Positions 1 to 10,234 of a DNA stretch of 29,816 nt are shown here, one piece after another. The notes under the pieces are model-generated. The model had not been told where the DNA came from. It saw only the letters and a list, made by a program, of their open reading frames with translations, and ran no database searches. How positions within the stretch are numbered: the first letter of the stretch is position 1; every line of letters begins with the position of its first letter. A program made the translations under genes and the position numbers. Source of the stretch: Priapulus caudatus (lineage: Eukaryota; Priapulida; Priapulimorpha; Priapulimorphida; Priapulidae). The stretch is taken from the NCBI RefSeq assembly GCF_000485595.1, contig NW_014578929.1:1-29816 (forward strand), given 5' to 3'.

Positions 1-468
1 ATATTATATATATGTAGCCCGGTCACGCGACAGAGTGACTCAGTAACTCGCATGTGCATTGCTCGCACATGCAGATCGCTAACACTATAGTTTGGTGTCG
101 CTGGTCTGCTTATATGGTGAGATTAACTGAGCTGCCCTGTATGTCTTTGAACATGTAACTTTATAGGCCAATACAATGGAAAATATTAATATGTCATGAT
201 AATATACTTATTAATACATAGTACTATAGATGGAAACTATGACACACATTATTATACCTAATGATATGTGATAGAATCTGATGTAAAAAAATGTATTTAA
301 AAAAATTAAAAAATAATGGAAAAAATAATGGAAAATATAAATAAATAAAATATTATAATAAAAAAAATTCACTCTTGGCAGAGTTATGCTATAATGTTAT
401 AACTATATATTTATATTGTTATAATATTATATTTAGTATTATTATTATTTATATATATTATAACAAGA
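1..468. other. AT-rich non-coding DNA, no gene seen
   Basis: The first 130 bases have mixed composition and include a short hairpin (GCATGTGC ... GCACATGC, about 50-72). From about 180 to 468 the DNA is very AT-rich, with A-runs and TATTAT/ATATAT tracts. No coding sequence, RNA gene or known repeat is recognised. Confidence 0.6.
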
Positions 469-575
469 ATTCCTTTCCCTACCTAAAAAGCAAGTCAAAA
501 TTTCTTCCCCTACCTGTAAAGTAGTTAAAATTCCTTTCCTACCTGAAAAGTGAGTCAATATTCCTTCCTCTTCTT
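469..575. repeat. Degenerate tandem repeat, about 32-bp unit, 3 copies
   Basis: Three successive segments of about 30-34 bp share the pattern ATTCCTTTCCCTACCT, then an A-rich stretch, then AGTNA. Because the unit stays roughly in phase, it gives a short repeated peptide (GILT..., EEILT...) on the minus strand, but nothing suggests that this is translated. A TC-rich tract follows to about 600. Confidence 0.55.
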
Positions 576-679
576 CATCTTCTTCTCTTCCTTCCCTATC
601 CGAAAACAACACTCCCCCTGTGCCGGCGGTACACGCGTNAAGGAGGCGCTGCATGCTAGTTTTGTTGTGGCAGTAGTAG

Positions 680-719
680 CAAAGATCATATACAATTGTA
701 CGATTGTATATGATCTTTG
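680..719. repeat. Perfect hairpin, 17-bp stem with 6-base loop
   Basis: CAAAGATCATATACAAT (680-696) is exactly inverted at 703-719, leaving a six-base loop. It could be the centre of a palindromic MITE or a simple cruciform. No transposon ends were identified around it. Confidence 0.8.
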
Positions 720-1229
720 GTAGTAGATTGAGCCTATGAGCGAGAGCGCCATCTGTCGTGGAGTTTGCTATTCTATTTCTGTGTGCAACACACACACAAT
801 GCAAGCCTCATCCAAAACTTCCGATCTAAAATGGCGCCTGTGGCGTCACAAGTACATGACCAATCCGCTTCATCTCCTTGTTATATGTAGCTCCTTGCTT
901 GCAACTAACTGCCTTTTGCATTTTTAGCTCGAAGCTCTGCTCGAAGTTACAGCGATGTATCCGTACCATAGAAATATAGAGAGACACATATAGTCTACCT
1001 ATGTTATTTCTATGATCCGTACCCACTTCGAATAATAAACCGGTCCTGTGAAGCATGGAATGTGACATTCTTGATAACCTGGATCACCTTGGGTTTGTTG
1101 TAAACTTGTGCCTATGCGAGTAGTAGGCCTACGCCTACGTTACACGTAGACCGAATAATTCTGTCCCATATAACCTTTTTTATATTCGCAGTGGCTGGAG
1201 GTACGGTAGCCGTCGGTCGTTGAAGCACC
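720..1229. other. Non-coding, no gene seen
   Basis: Only short uninterrupted frames are present, overlapping on both strands without recognisable protein similarity. A small inverted repeat (CATAGAAAT at 967-975 against ATTTCTATG at 1006-1014) is the only structure noted. Confidence 0.5.
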
Positions 1230-1330
1230 TTTTTGGCGTTAGGGTTAGGGTTAGGATTTATGGATTAGAGGTTTGGGTTAGGTTAGGCGGTTATGGTTAG
1301 GGGTTAGGTTAGGCGTTTAGGGATATAGGA
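1230..1330 (+). repeat. Degenerate interstitial telomere-like (TTAGGG)n tract
   Basis: GTTAGGGTTAGGGTTAGG at about 1239-1257 is followed by degenerate GGGTTAGGTTAGG and GGTTAGGGGTTAGG pieces to about 1322. The motif is the metazoan telomere hexamer. The tract is internal and decayed, so it is not a chromosome end. Confidence 0.75.
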
Positions 1331-2570
1331 GTTCTAGCCTCATCTAACTCTCAAAATCAGTGGAATTTATCTTGCACCATAATGGCGGTTACTTCGAATC
1401 TGGCGCCACCGCTCGCCATCTTGTGTCTCGGATAAGTATGAAGCGAAGTGACTCCCGATTACCCGTAGCTTCGGAGACAATTAAGATTACGGCTACCGTA
1501 ACCGGTAGCCACTGCTTTTATTATTTGCGTGAGGTTAGTATTGCGCCAGAACAGAACGGGGGTTACATTTGAATTTCGTGAGAATCGCATGCAACAAATG
1601 CATGCCGCTGCGAATGGCGCGCCGTAACGAGCACGATATTGGCACGTGAAAACAATACCCTTACCGTTCCCTATCTACATGGACTTTACCTTGACCTACT
1701 GTCACTGTGTCGCGTAACTGCATTTTGTGATATACATTCACATTCAATTCGATTATTCACTTCTTAAAAGATTGTTTTCAGGAAATACCCCCCCTTCTAT
1801 CGCACTTTCCTTAAAAGTGTATTACGTTCCCGCAGAATAGTTAAAAATAAAAAAAAATATGTTTCCACTTCTTTCACAAAAATATAACAGTAATTCTGCA
1901 TTTACATTTTATTGACGTTTTAAATTGCGTGCATTATACTTCCTTATTTTATATTTTGTTCGGATGTTGAACAATTGCAGTGACACCATACAATCCCCAT
2001 AGCAAGCATTAAGTATATTTAGACAACATTAATTCAAATCGTCCAGGTTTTTTGGTATTCTTTAACTAGTGAGAAACAATACTTGTATCAAGTTATAGAC
2101 ATTTTGACGATTTGTTTAGTCCCGTTAGATTCATTACTTTTATTTAAAAAATGGAAGTATTTTTTTTACAGATTTTACCATAGAAATTTCGTGACGTAAT
2201 CCCTTTAATCATTTCGCATTTACAAACAATCAGACCCAATCAGAGGCGGTCTATCAGCCCTCCTGCAGCCGCCAACAGATACCGAAGCGAGGAACCAGGT
2301 GTAATTGTAAGCCTGTTCTGATTTCGGTTCTGTTGTTTGTTAAAATGGCGAATGAATTTAGGAAGAGCTGGAAACGAAGCGCGTCTTTACTTGGAAAAGA
2401 AAAACACTCTTTGAAAACGTGAAAATACAGATTTGAAAGTGAATGTATAACAACATATCAGACTAGCAAGGGTAAACAGCCTACTGTAGCAAGCGCAACG
2501 GTCTTAGCGTTTTTTATCACGCCAATAGCGGCTGTACGGGCGCAAATTTCGGGCAAGGCGCATGCATTTT
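1331..2570. other. Non-coding, no gene seen
   Basis: Composition is mixed to AT-rich. There are scattered A and T runs (1845-1860, 2160-2168) and no ORF above 70 codons. Short forward frames show no recognisable domain. It may contain older repeats that I cannot identify by eye. Confidence 0.5.
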
Positions 2571-2580
2571 GCATGANCGT

Positions 2581-2850
2581 GCCTGTGTGTGCCGGTGTGC
2601 CTGCGGGCGTGCTTGCGTGTGTGCCTGCGCGCGTGCCTGTGTGTGCCGGTGTGCCTGCGGGCGTGCTTGCGTGTGTGCCTGCGCGCGTGCCTGTGTGTGC
2701 CGGTGTGCCTGCGGGCGTGCTTGCGTGTGTGCCTGCGCGCGTGCATGTGTCCGCGTGCGTGCGTGCCTGCTCGCGTGCTTGCGCGTGTGCCTGAGCTCGT
2801 GCGTGCCTGCATGCGTGCGTGCATGTGTGCAGGTGTGCCTGCGGGCGTGC
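2581..2850. repeat. GC-rich minisatellite, 54-bp unit in 3 near-identical copies plus degenerate tail
   Basis: The unit beginning GCCTGTGTGTGCCGGTGTGC recurs at 2581, 2635 and 2689 (period exactly 54). After 2742 it degrades into GCGTGC/GCCTGC-rich DNA to about 2850. The long open frames on both strands here arise from the repeat having no stop codons. A similar GC-rich tract precedes the second copy of the adjoining 1-kb repeat (5980-6335), so the minisatellite probably belongs to that larger element. Confidence 0.85.
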
Positions 2851-3900
2851 CTACGTAGACCCGTAGGACCAACGACCCGTAGGATTATAGAACGGTAATC
2901 CATGCCCATGGAAAATCCTAATGAAATTCACACGTATATTTTTCCCTGCCGGCACACTCGTGTGTCATTCCCGATTGTAGCTTTTTTCGTCAATTCCCCG
3001 AAAGAGTTTTGCTGTCGCTCTCTCATAGTCCAGTAATGCCAACCCTCTACATTAGCCAACTCTCTAGTGATTAGTACCACGCTGAAACAATCTTAATAAT
3101 CTCTCCCCCCCCCCCTCGAACTACTAATTTGATGGCCAGAAACTACAGATTGCTTCAAATATATGTTGGCAAACTGGAGATTGAGAACTATGTAGCATAA
3201 CACATCGGCTTTGCTCTCACAACCATGCTCTCTATCTTTGTGACCTTGAACCCATTTTACAATGCCAAACGCAATGGTCCATTTGACGACTTTTCACATC
3301 CCTTATAAAATGTACTTATTACCTCCTCCCAACGGAGTTGGAGGGGAGGTAATGTGATCGGTCTTGTGCGTTCGTGTGTCAGTGTGTTCGTGTAGCCAGG
3401 AGCAAGCCAGTCAGTGTTAGTGTGTTAGTGTGTTGGCGCGATCGATATTAGCGCGTCGAGACAAGCGTGTACATGTGAGCAAGCAGCAGCAACGAGCGGC
3501 TGCTACGAGCTATGTCGCTGGCGGAGGTATGTGTTACAATACTGATACACGTACTGTATTTAGAGTTATGTTAGAACACCATGCTTTATTATCGAGCACC
3601 TGGTGGGATACCGGTCTAAGCACGCACGAAGTAAGAAGAGGCCTACTGCCACATGGCAGTGCCTTATATATACGCAAACCTCCTATAGTTCACACCAGGT
3701 GGTGTCGGCGTAACAAACGCTCGGGTGTTTGTTTGTAACAACATGTGTTGTGACAGTATGCACCAATGAAAAAATTAATTTTTTTCCCCGTGGTTCTTTG
3801 CAAACCCTCCCAAAATTTCGGGGGCTACCTTTTCATTTTCCAGGGCTCTTTTTCCACTTTCCAGGGCAACTTTTTCCCAGGGCTGTTTCCTCAAATATAT
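2850..3900 (+). repeat. Large dispersed repeat, copy 1 (about 1.05 kb)
   Basis: This segment aligns along its whole length with 6336-7590 in the same orientation. Shared landmarks include CCCATGGAAAATCC, TTCCCTGCCGGCA, AGTTGGAGGGG, CACCTGGTGG, GCCACATGGCAG, CTCGGGTGTTTGTTTGTAAC and the closing CAGGGCTGTTTCCTCAAATA. No conserved protein is evident: frames in the two copies are broken at different places. Family unknown. It is probably a non-autonomous mobile element or subtelomeric repeat with the GC minisatellite at its left end. Confidence 0.8.
3318..3353. repeat. Hairpin ATTACCTCC ... GGAGGTAAT inside the large repeat
   Basis: ATTACCTCCTCCCAAC is followed by GTTGGAGGGGAGGTAAT, a near-perfect inverted repeat around CGGA. 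The degenerate equivalent in copy 2 is at about 6849-6882. Hairpins starting with ACCTCC..CAACGGAGTTGG resemble the ends of small transposons common in marine invertebrates. That comparison is from memory. Confidence 0.55.
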
Positions 3901-3959
3901 GCTCCGGCAGTACCCCGGGGGACATTGACCCTCTCAGCAGTAGTAGTAGTAGTCGTAGT

Positions 3960-4341
3960 AGGTGCAAATTCACTTTATGCACCTTAGGTATCACGAAGTT
4001 ATGCATATATTTCTGTGTACATCATCAACTGATGCACAGACTTACCGTATATCAAGGAATGATGCAAAAACCCGAACCCTAACCCTAACCCTAGCCCTAA
4101 CCCTAGCTCCAAGAAACGGTATTGCTAGGGTTAGAATACCGCATATAGACAAGCTGTCGCACAGCCTGGTCGGGCTACCCTAACCCTAACCCTAACACAC
4201 TTCGTGATAACTAATCCTAAGGTTATACTTTATGACTTAGGGTTAGGGTTAGGGTTTTTGCATTATTCCTTGATATACGGAAAGTCTCTGCATCAGTTGA
4301 TGATACACAGAAATCTGTGCATCACTTCGTGATACCTAAGG
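3960..4341. mobile_element. Foldback-like element 1 with telomere-like tracts
   Basis: The left arm runs GGTGCAAATTCACTT, CACCTTAGGTATCACGAAGT, CATCAACTGATGCACAGACTT, ATCAAGGAATGATGCAAAAA and then (CCCTAA)n. The same blocks return inverted at about 4229-4341: (TTAGGG)n, TTTTTGCATTATTCCTTGAT, CATCAGTTGATG, CACTTCGTGATACCTAAGGTG, CCTAAAGTG. The centre (4108-4200) carries other segments that also recur inverted elsewhere in the window. This is a TIR element or composite palindrome with no coding capacity. Confidence 0.75.
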
Positions 4342-4354
4342 TGCCTAAAGTGCA

Positions 4355-4650
4355 GCGGTGCAAATCCACTTTAGGCACCTTAGCCTTAGGTATCACGAAG
4401 TGATGCACAGATTTCTATGTATCATCAACATATGCACAGACTTTCCGTATATCAAGGAATGATGCAAAAACCCTAACCCTAACCCTAAGTCATAAAGTAT
4501 AACCTTAGGTATTACGAAGTGTGTTAGGGTTAGGGTTAGGGTTTTTGCATCATTCCTTGAGATACGGAAAGTCTGTGCATCAGTTGATGATACACAGAAA
4601 TCTGTGCATCACTTCGTTATACCTAAGGTGCCTAAAGTGGATTTGCACCC
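4355..4650. mobile_element. Foldback-like element 2, related to element 1, with intact ends
   Basis: It begins GGTGCAAATCCACTTTAGGC and ends with the inverse, GCCTAAAGTGGATTTGCACC. Arms of about 125 bp carry the same ordered blocks as element 1, each ending internally in (CCCTAA)3 or (TTAGGG)4. The centre is TAAGTCATAAAGTATAACCTTAGG, which also lies inverted in element 1 near 4207-4228. Its perfect outer ends suggest it is the better-preserved copy of a small family. Confidence 0.75.
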
Positions 4651-4666
4651 GGTAGTAGTACAGCTA

Positions 4667-4785
4667 GCTCTAGTAGTAGTATTATAGCCCGCATAGTACA
4701 CGGGCTATAGTACTAGAGCTATAGTATAGTACAGCCTACACTACAGGTATAGCCCGACCAGGCTGTGCGACGGATTGTCTATACA
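4667..4785. repeat. Hairpin plus inverted copy of element 1 centre
   Basis: TAGCTCTAGTAGTAGTATTATAGCCCG pairs imperfectly with CGGGCTATAGTACTAGAGCTA around CATAGTACA. Just after it, TAGCCCGACCAGGCTGTGCGAC...TGTCTATA (about 4751-4783) is the reverse complement of 4146-4180. Confidence 0.65.
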
Positions 4786-5716
4786 GCCTGACACTCTTTC
4801 ATACAAAAAACCTATCACCTTTGCAGATCCAGATGTATATCTCAAATAAAACTATTCTATTACCACCTTTGACTTGCCTTGTCTGAAATATGAACGTTAA
4901 CTCACAGTTGTCCTGCTTCTAAACTAGAATGTATCTCTTAATTCACGGTATAATCTGCTAATTCTCACAGCATATCAACTTTCCAATCAGCTTTATCCGC
5001 CATGTTTAGCGAGGCACGGAAAACCCGAAACGGAAAAGACTCGCTAGAAAATACTACAGAAATAGTACGATGGCTCTCACGGCAAATACACACCAAAGCA
5101 AGTGAAATGATGTTCACAAATGTCTGGTCCATTCGTAAAAACCTTAGATGACATGTTCTCGGATGTAGGGGTGGTTTACATGAGAACCGCAGATCGTTTA
5201 ATTTCCCTTGTTCGATCCATTGCGGATTTTAGTCACAGTCGGAATGATAGTAAACATGGTGGCAAATTCATAAATTTGGTTGTATTCGTCTCAAAAAGTC
5301 GCTGTAACCCCATAAGTACCCAGCGCATCGTAGCGCACTGATGGTTACAAGAAGGTGGACGTATACTGATTCATTTGGTATATCACATGTGTAGTGTTCT
5401 TTGGCGATACTTGGCAAATAAGGCAACTACGTGTTTAGCTGCAGCCAAGGTTTGAAACGGTATTCTAACCCTAGCAATACCGTTTCTTGGAGCTACTACA
5501 GGTACTGAGGTAGCCTGGTACTAGTAGTGGTAGGGCCTACGTCCCATTTTACGGTACAAGGATAGAGACAGAGATGCCAACCACTATGATTTATCCCTAT
5601 TTTATACGAATTTCTATTCCTTTGCACCACTACGACCAGTTTGTATCAAACTACGAAGTTCACTGTGATCGGAAAAAAAAAATTATTTTTGGTCCGTCGG
5701 TCTATAATACGCAGGG
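4786..5716. other. Non-coding, no gene seen
   Basis: Short forward frames near 5120-5340 and 5574-5900 show no known domain. GAAACGGTATTCTAACCCTAGCAATACCGTTTCTTGGAGCTA (about 5456-5497) is itself palindromic and is the inverse of 4106-4142, which links this stretch to the telomere-motif cluster upstream. Confidence 0.5.
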
Positions 5717-5911
5717 GAAAAAATACACGGGGGCGGCAAGCGATTTCGCCCCCGAAATGCCAAAAAGAGCCCCCGAAAAGATGATATCGGGGGCGACCCC
5801 AAAAGAAAAAGTCGCCCTGGAAATAGATTGTCCAGGTCGGTCTAGCGCCTTGCCGCTCTCACTTGGCGTTTCTGCGCTGCGATGCCTAGGCCTCTGCCGC
5901 TAGCGGCAGCG
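5717..5911 (+). repeat. 195-bp dispersed repeat, copy 1
   Basis: It is the inverted counterpart of 10235-10430. Shared blocks are AAAATACACGGG, GCGATTTCGCCCCCGAAATG, CCAAAAAGAGCCC, ATATCGGGGGCGACCCC, AAAAGAAAAAGTCGCCCTGG, GATTGTCCAGGTCGGTC and GATGCCTAGGCCTCTGCCGC. Similarity stops sharply at both ends. The forward frame reads a KEKVALEIDCPGR-like peptide that is also readable in the other copy, with one indel between them. I do not recognise a protein family. Confidence 0.8.
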
Positions 5912-5979
5912 CGTATCCGACGAGCCGCGGAGGAGAATTACATGGTTACGGTGTGGACTGTTCAAGTGTTTACCATTTT

Positions 5980-7590
5980 AAGCATGCATGTGTGTACTGT
6001 ACTGTATTGCCCATTCCAGATCAGTGCGCGCCTGCCGCCCGAGCCGCGTATGAGTACGTGTGTGCCGGTTCGCGTTGCTTGCGTGTGCTGCCTGCGTGCG
6101 TGGTGGCGTGGCGGTGCGTGGCGTGCCGTGCGTTGGCGGTGCGGTGCCTGTGTGCTGCCGGTGTGGCCTGCCGGGGCGGGACCTTGCGTGCTGTGCCTGC
6201 GCGCCGTGGCATGTGTTCCGCGTGCGTGCCGTGCTCTCTGGCTCGCGTGCTTGGCGCTCTCCGTTGCCTGAGCGGCTCCGTGGTGCTGCAGCGTGCCGTG
6301 CATGCTGTGCAGGCGTGCTGGCCTGCGGGGTAGACTGTCCCTACGTAAGACCCGTTAGCCGGGACCAACGACCCGTAGATTAATTAGACGGTAATCATGC
6401 CCATGGAAAATCCGAATGAAATTCACAGTATATTTTTCCTGCCGGCAACACTCGTGTGTGTCATTCCCGACTTTGTAGCTTTTTTCCTGCTCAATTCCCC
6501 GAAGGAGTTTCTGCTGGTCGCTCTCTCATAGTCCAGTAATGCCCAACCCTCTACATTTAGCCAACTCTTTTATGTATTCAGGTACCACTGCTGCTGAAAC
6601 AATTCTTAATAATCTCTCTCCCCCCCCCTCGAATACTAATTTGGATGGCCCAGAAACTACAGATTGCCTTCAAACTATATGTTGGCAAACTGGAGATTAG
6701 GAGAACTCATCTAGCATAACACATCGGCTTTGCTCCTCACAACCAAAATGCTCTCCTATCTTTGTGTACCTTTGGAACCCATTTTACAATGCCAAACCGC
6801 CAATGGTCCCACTTTGACGACTGTTTCACATCCCTTATAAAATGTTACTTATTACCTTCTCCAACGGAGTTGGAGGGGACGATGTGACGCTCGCGTAATG
6901 TGGGGGATCCCGGGCTCTTGTGTGCGATATCGTGTGTCAGTGCCCTGTTCGTGTAGAGCAGACAGCCAGTCCCCGCTCCATTCTTCGCTTCGCCACAGAT
7001 GTTTAGTGTGTTAGTTGTGGTTGCTTACATTAGCTATAGGCTGGGGCGTCATTGACTCCGATATTAGCGCGTGCGCAGATCGAAGCGCTGAGTACCAGTG
7101 TGAGCAAGCAGCGGTAAGCCAAGACGAGCGGCTCGCCTGACGAAGCGTTATGTCGTAGCTGGACGGAGCGTATGTGTTACATCTGTTGATACACGGTAGC
7201 TGTACTTTAGAGTTTCATCGTTAGAGACACCATGGTTTACTCTATGCAGCCCACCTGGTGGAGGTTACCCGGTTTAAGCACGTCACGAAGTAGAGAAGCA
7301 TGGCATCTGCCTACTGCCACATGGCAGCGTGCCTTATATATTACGCAAACCTCCTATCATACACCAGGGTTGGTGTTCCGGGACGTAACAATACGCTCGG
7401 GTGTTTGTTTGTAACAACATGTGTTTGTGACAAGTAGTGCCCCACCAATGCACAAAATTAATTTTTTTCCCGTGGTTCTTTGCCAAAACCCTCCCAAAAT
7501 TTCGGGGGGTGCTACCCTTTTCTAATTTTCCAGGGCCTCTTTTTCACTTTCCAGGGCAACTTTTTCCCCAGGGCTGTTTCCTCAAATACT
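5980..7590 (+). repeat. Large dispersed repeat, copy 2, with GC-rich left end
   Basis: The GC-rich tract of GCGTGC/GCCTGC words (5980-6335) corresponds to the minisatellite before copy 1 but without a regular period. From 6336 the DNA matches 2850-3900 in the same order and orientation. It is about 200 bp longer, because of many scattered 1-3 base additions and a few larger ones (for example near 6895-6925 and 6955-7010). No intact ORF. Family unknown. Confidence 0.8.
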
Positions 7591-7672
7591 ACACACAGAA
7601 GCAACAGTAGCTAATACACACTCGCAGTAGCCGAGGGCGCACACACACACACGCTCCACCACAACACAACGT

Positions 7673-7710
<38 letters not shown>

Positions 7711-7800
7711 ACACACACACAGCACACAACCATACCCACAATTTAGCAAGGCCTTTGTACAGGCAAACATAAGAAGCAATTCAGTCAATATCTACAAGAC
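7591..7800. repeat. (CA)n microsatellite
   Basis: Interrupted CACACA tracts run from about 7635 to 7728, the longest near 7676-7710. Short flanks of ordinary sequence lie on either side. Confidence 0.9.
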
Positions 7801-7839
7801 AGTTATTCATCAGATCTGACAGGCGAACTACGAACATTA

Positions 7840-7965
7840 TAGCACGCCCGCAGGCGCACACCGGCACCACACAAGCCAACCGCACGCACGCACACGCACG
7901 CACGCAGCGCACGCGCGCAGCACACACGCTACACGCAGCCACGTGCCACAGGCACACACGGTATA
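7840..7965. repeat. GC-rich CGCACGCA tract, inverse of the GTGC-rich minisatellite
   Basis: GCACGCACGCACACGCACGCACGCAG and neighbouring words are the reverse-complement type of the GCGTGC-rich DNA at 2580-2850 and 5980-6335. It looks like a partial, inverted relic of the same repeat. Confidence 0.55.
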
Positions 7966-8137
7966 TCAGGTTGCTCCGAAATGAAGAAGAAAAAATAGTC
8001 GTCTGTCCTGCGCGACAACCAGGCCTATCAAATCGGGTTGTCCGCAACAATTTCTGGTTGTCCCAAAAAATATCCCCAAATCTCCTATTTTCAATTACAT
8101 TATAATATGATCAGAAAACACCCAAAAACAGTGGCGT

Positions 8138-8470
8138 AGCCAGGATTTTTTAACAAAGGAGGCCAAAAACAGCGAACTGCGCAAAATAGTGGATGACTTA
8201 ATATTTTACTGGCTCCTCCGCCTCCCTCTCCACATGGCACACCCTACGGCTCCTCTACCTCTCAGCTCTGCAATCTTTGTTTTGGGCGCCATGCGAAAAG
8301 GCGACATTTTTGTTCATTGTTCTCTGCTCCCAAGATATGTAATTGTTCAGTGGCAAGTCTAGGATTCCAAGAAGGGAGGGGGGGTGAAAAACAGGTGGGG
8401 TGGGGTATGGGGTCCTCCCCCAGAAAATTTTGGAAACTTGCTGGTTTGCTGGTTCCAAATCGAGTTCACC
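8138..8470. mobile_element. hAT-like MITE fragments
   Basis: CAGTGGCGTAGCCAGGATTTT (about 8142) and CAGTGGCAAGTCTAGGATTCC, followed by a G-run and GGGTATGGGGTCCTCCCCCAG (about 8348-8422), resemble the ends of small hAT-type elements frequent in invertebrates (recalled family knowledge). No matching opposite end or 8-bp duplication was found, so these are treated as fragments. Confidence 0.4.
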
Positions 8471-8755
8471 TCTCATAAATCAGAAAACCTGACATATATC
8501 AGTGTTGGAAATAGCAACTGGTGCCATATTTTTATATTATTCACGATTTAATTCACGATTAAGATTTCTTGATGAGCTAGAAAACACTCGGATTTGAAGT
8601 ATGAAACTGAACACTATTGTGCCAGCTAGCCTACACCAGTTGATTGGGATTGATTGTCAGTTCAGATGCAAAATATTGAAAGCAAAAGGTTATACACCAT
8701 AGATTAATTGGGTACTATATACTATAACACGCGTATATATAAGATAGCCGAGTTG
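8471..8755. other. Non-coding, no gene seen
   Basis: AT-rich DNA with no recognisable motif beyond a short duplicated ATTCACGATT. Confidence 0.5.
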
Positions 8756-8870
8756 GTTTAGAGTTAGTGTTAGGGTTAGGGTTTCTTGGTTGTCCACCGA
8801 ACAATGTCTCAGACTGGTTAGGTTGTCCGGCTCAAATTCTGGTTGTCTCGGACAACCGGACAACGCTTAT
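8756..8870. repeat. Telomere-like tract and GGTTGTCC inverted/direct repeats
   Basis: TTAGTGTTAGGGTTAGGGTTTC (8764-8785) is followed by several GGTTGTCC words and the inverse GGACAACC (about 8786-8863). The same word set (GACAACC, GGTTGTCC, TTTCTGGTTGTCC) occurs at 8010-8066, so the two places probably hold ends of one repeat family. Confidence 0.5.
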
Positions 8871-9470
8871 TTCGAGCACTGTATATATACGTGCGGGCAA
8901 CGGCGCGCGCTTGATTGAATGCAATACAGTACAGTACACACATGCATGCATAAATGGTAAACACTTGACAGTCACACCGTACTGTGGTGGCGCTAGGGGT
9001 GACCACACTGGATTTTCCCACGCGCTGTGGTTAGCACGTGGAATTTATTTGTTGCGGGATCATTTTTCGCTCCTACCGCGAAGGTAGGACGGTGATGCAG
9101 TAGCAGGAAAACCAGAGTGAAATTTGAAACGCAAGTCTTTAGATAGTATTTATACAACTGATAGATTATTCGATAACCATATACGGATAACACACTCACT
9201 GCACGTATCTCGAATATAGCGTATAGATATATATATGTATAATATATATTGTTCGTGCCACGTTAACGTTATTTCGTTAGTCGATTACACGTTTACTTCT
9301 CTTAGCTTTTCTATAGGTTAATATTGTAGCCGTCTCTGTCTCTCCCGGTCGTGTGCTTCGCGGCTCGCCGCGAGTTCGTGGGTTGGCCGTGTGTCTCCCT
9401 GTCGTGTGTCGGCGATAGCTTCCTTAGTATATATAAGGTATACCTTCTCGGCGTTGTCCGGCTCGCAGGG
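8871..9470. other. Non-coding, no gene seen
   Basis: About 8915-8970 (ATGCAATACAGTACAGTACACACATGCATGCATAAATGG) is the inverse of about 5963-6015, a further dispersed inverted match. ATATAT tracts lie at 9225-9250. No protein-coding evidence. Confidence 0.5.
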
Positions 9471-9790
9471 CTCTCCCTCCGACGGTGTGTGTGCGTGCTC
9501 TCCCTCCGACGGTGTGTGTGCGTGCTCTCCCTCCGACGGTGTGTGTGCGTGCGTGCGTGCGTGCGTTTGTCCGTTTGTCCGTTCGTCCGTTCGTTTGTTC
9601 GTTCGTTCGTTCGTGTTCGTGTCCGTTCGTTCGTTCGTTTGCTTGTTCGTGTCTGTCCGTTGGTGTTCGTTCGTCCCTTCGTGTTCGTGTCCGTTCGTTC
9701 GTTTGCTCGTTTGTTCGTATCTGTCCGTTCGTGCTCGTTCGTTCGTATCTGTCCGTTCGTGTTCGTTCGTTTGTTTGTATCTGTCCGAAG
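9471..9790. repeat. 27-bp minisatellite followed by (TTCG)n-type microsatellite
   Basis: CTCTCCCTCCGACGGTGTGT starts three identical 27-bp units at 9471, 9498 and 9525. GTGC repeats follow (9545-9566), then TCCG/TTCG/TTTG tetranucleotides to about 9785, with higher-order units containing TATCTGTCCGTTCGT. The long minus-strand frame over this tract is a low-complexity artefact. Confidence 0.9.
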
Positions 9791-10234
9791 ACTGACTGAC
9801 TTTACCATTGGATCTTGGCCGTTTATATAGGAGCCCGCGGTGACATAGGATACCGGCGGCGCCTCCCTGTCCCGTGCCGGTGTCAGAAGTGATGGACTAC
9901 GTCGGGTGCCTAACCGTTGTTTCCCCTCGCTTAACACGTGTACAGGTGATGCAACCCCCTTGGTTGAGTATACGCACGAGCGTCGTACCCCCTTGTCTAC
10001 CACGTGCTCGCTGGCGCCACTCTCTCGCCCGGCGCGTGTACGTGATGGTGCAACTCCCTGACCTCCCACATCGGCTGCTTATGGGAGCCCCCCCTTCCCT
10101 CAGGAAAACTCTCCATCTCTGTTGCGGTGGTTGGTCTGGTTGTATGACGTCATCCCCCCTGAACTCTCCACAACTCTTCACTCCCCCCCTGAAATCTCCA
10201 CAGTACCATGAATTCTACCGCGCCGTGGAACCGG
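9791..10234. other. Non-coding, no gene seen
   Basis: The DNA is C-rich with repeated CCCCCCTGAA.TCTCCACA words near 10157-10203. Open frames here show no known domain. TTTATATAGGAGCC near 9822 looks like a TATA-type core, but there is no gene to attach it to. Confidence 0.45.

Noticed and set aside
2504-2909. Overlapping His/Arg/Thr- or Cys/Ala-rich frames on both strands
   Set aside because: Open in several frames at once because of the 54-bp GC minisatellite. This is a repeat artefact, and it includes an N.
1230-4552. A true chromosome end
   Set aside because: The TTAGGG tracts are short, degenerate, in both orientations and internal to palindromes. They are interstitial.
3960-4650. CRISPR-like repeat arrangement
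   Set aside because: Blocks are inverted rather than directly spaced, and all other evidence is for an animal genome.
5882-6383. Several Cys/Ala/Val-rich frames over GC-rich DNA
   Set aside because: Open in several frames on both strands, with no start context or homology. It is explained by GC-rich GCGTGC words.
7639-7730. Regulatory Z-DNA element
   Set aside because: The (CA)n tract is an ordinary microsatellite, with no gene nearby to give it a regulatory meaning.
9311-10069. 252-codon minus-strand open frame rich in Thr, Asn, Arg
   Set aside because: It is created by the (TTCG)n and 27-bp tandem repeats lacking stops. Composition is low complexity and no domain is present.
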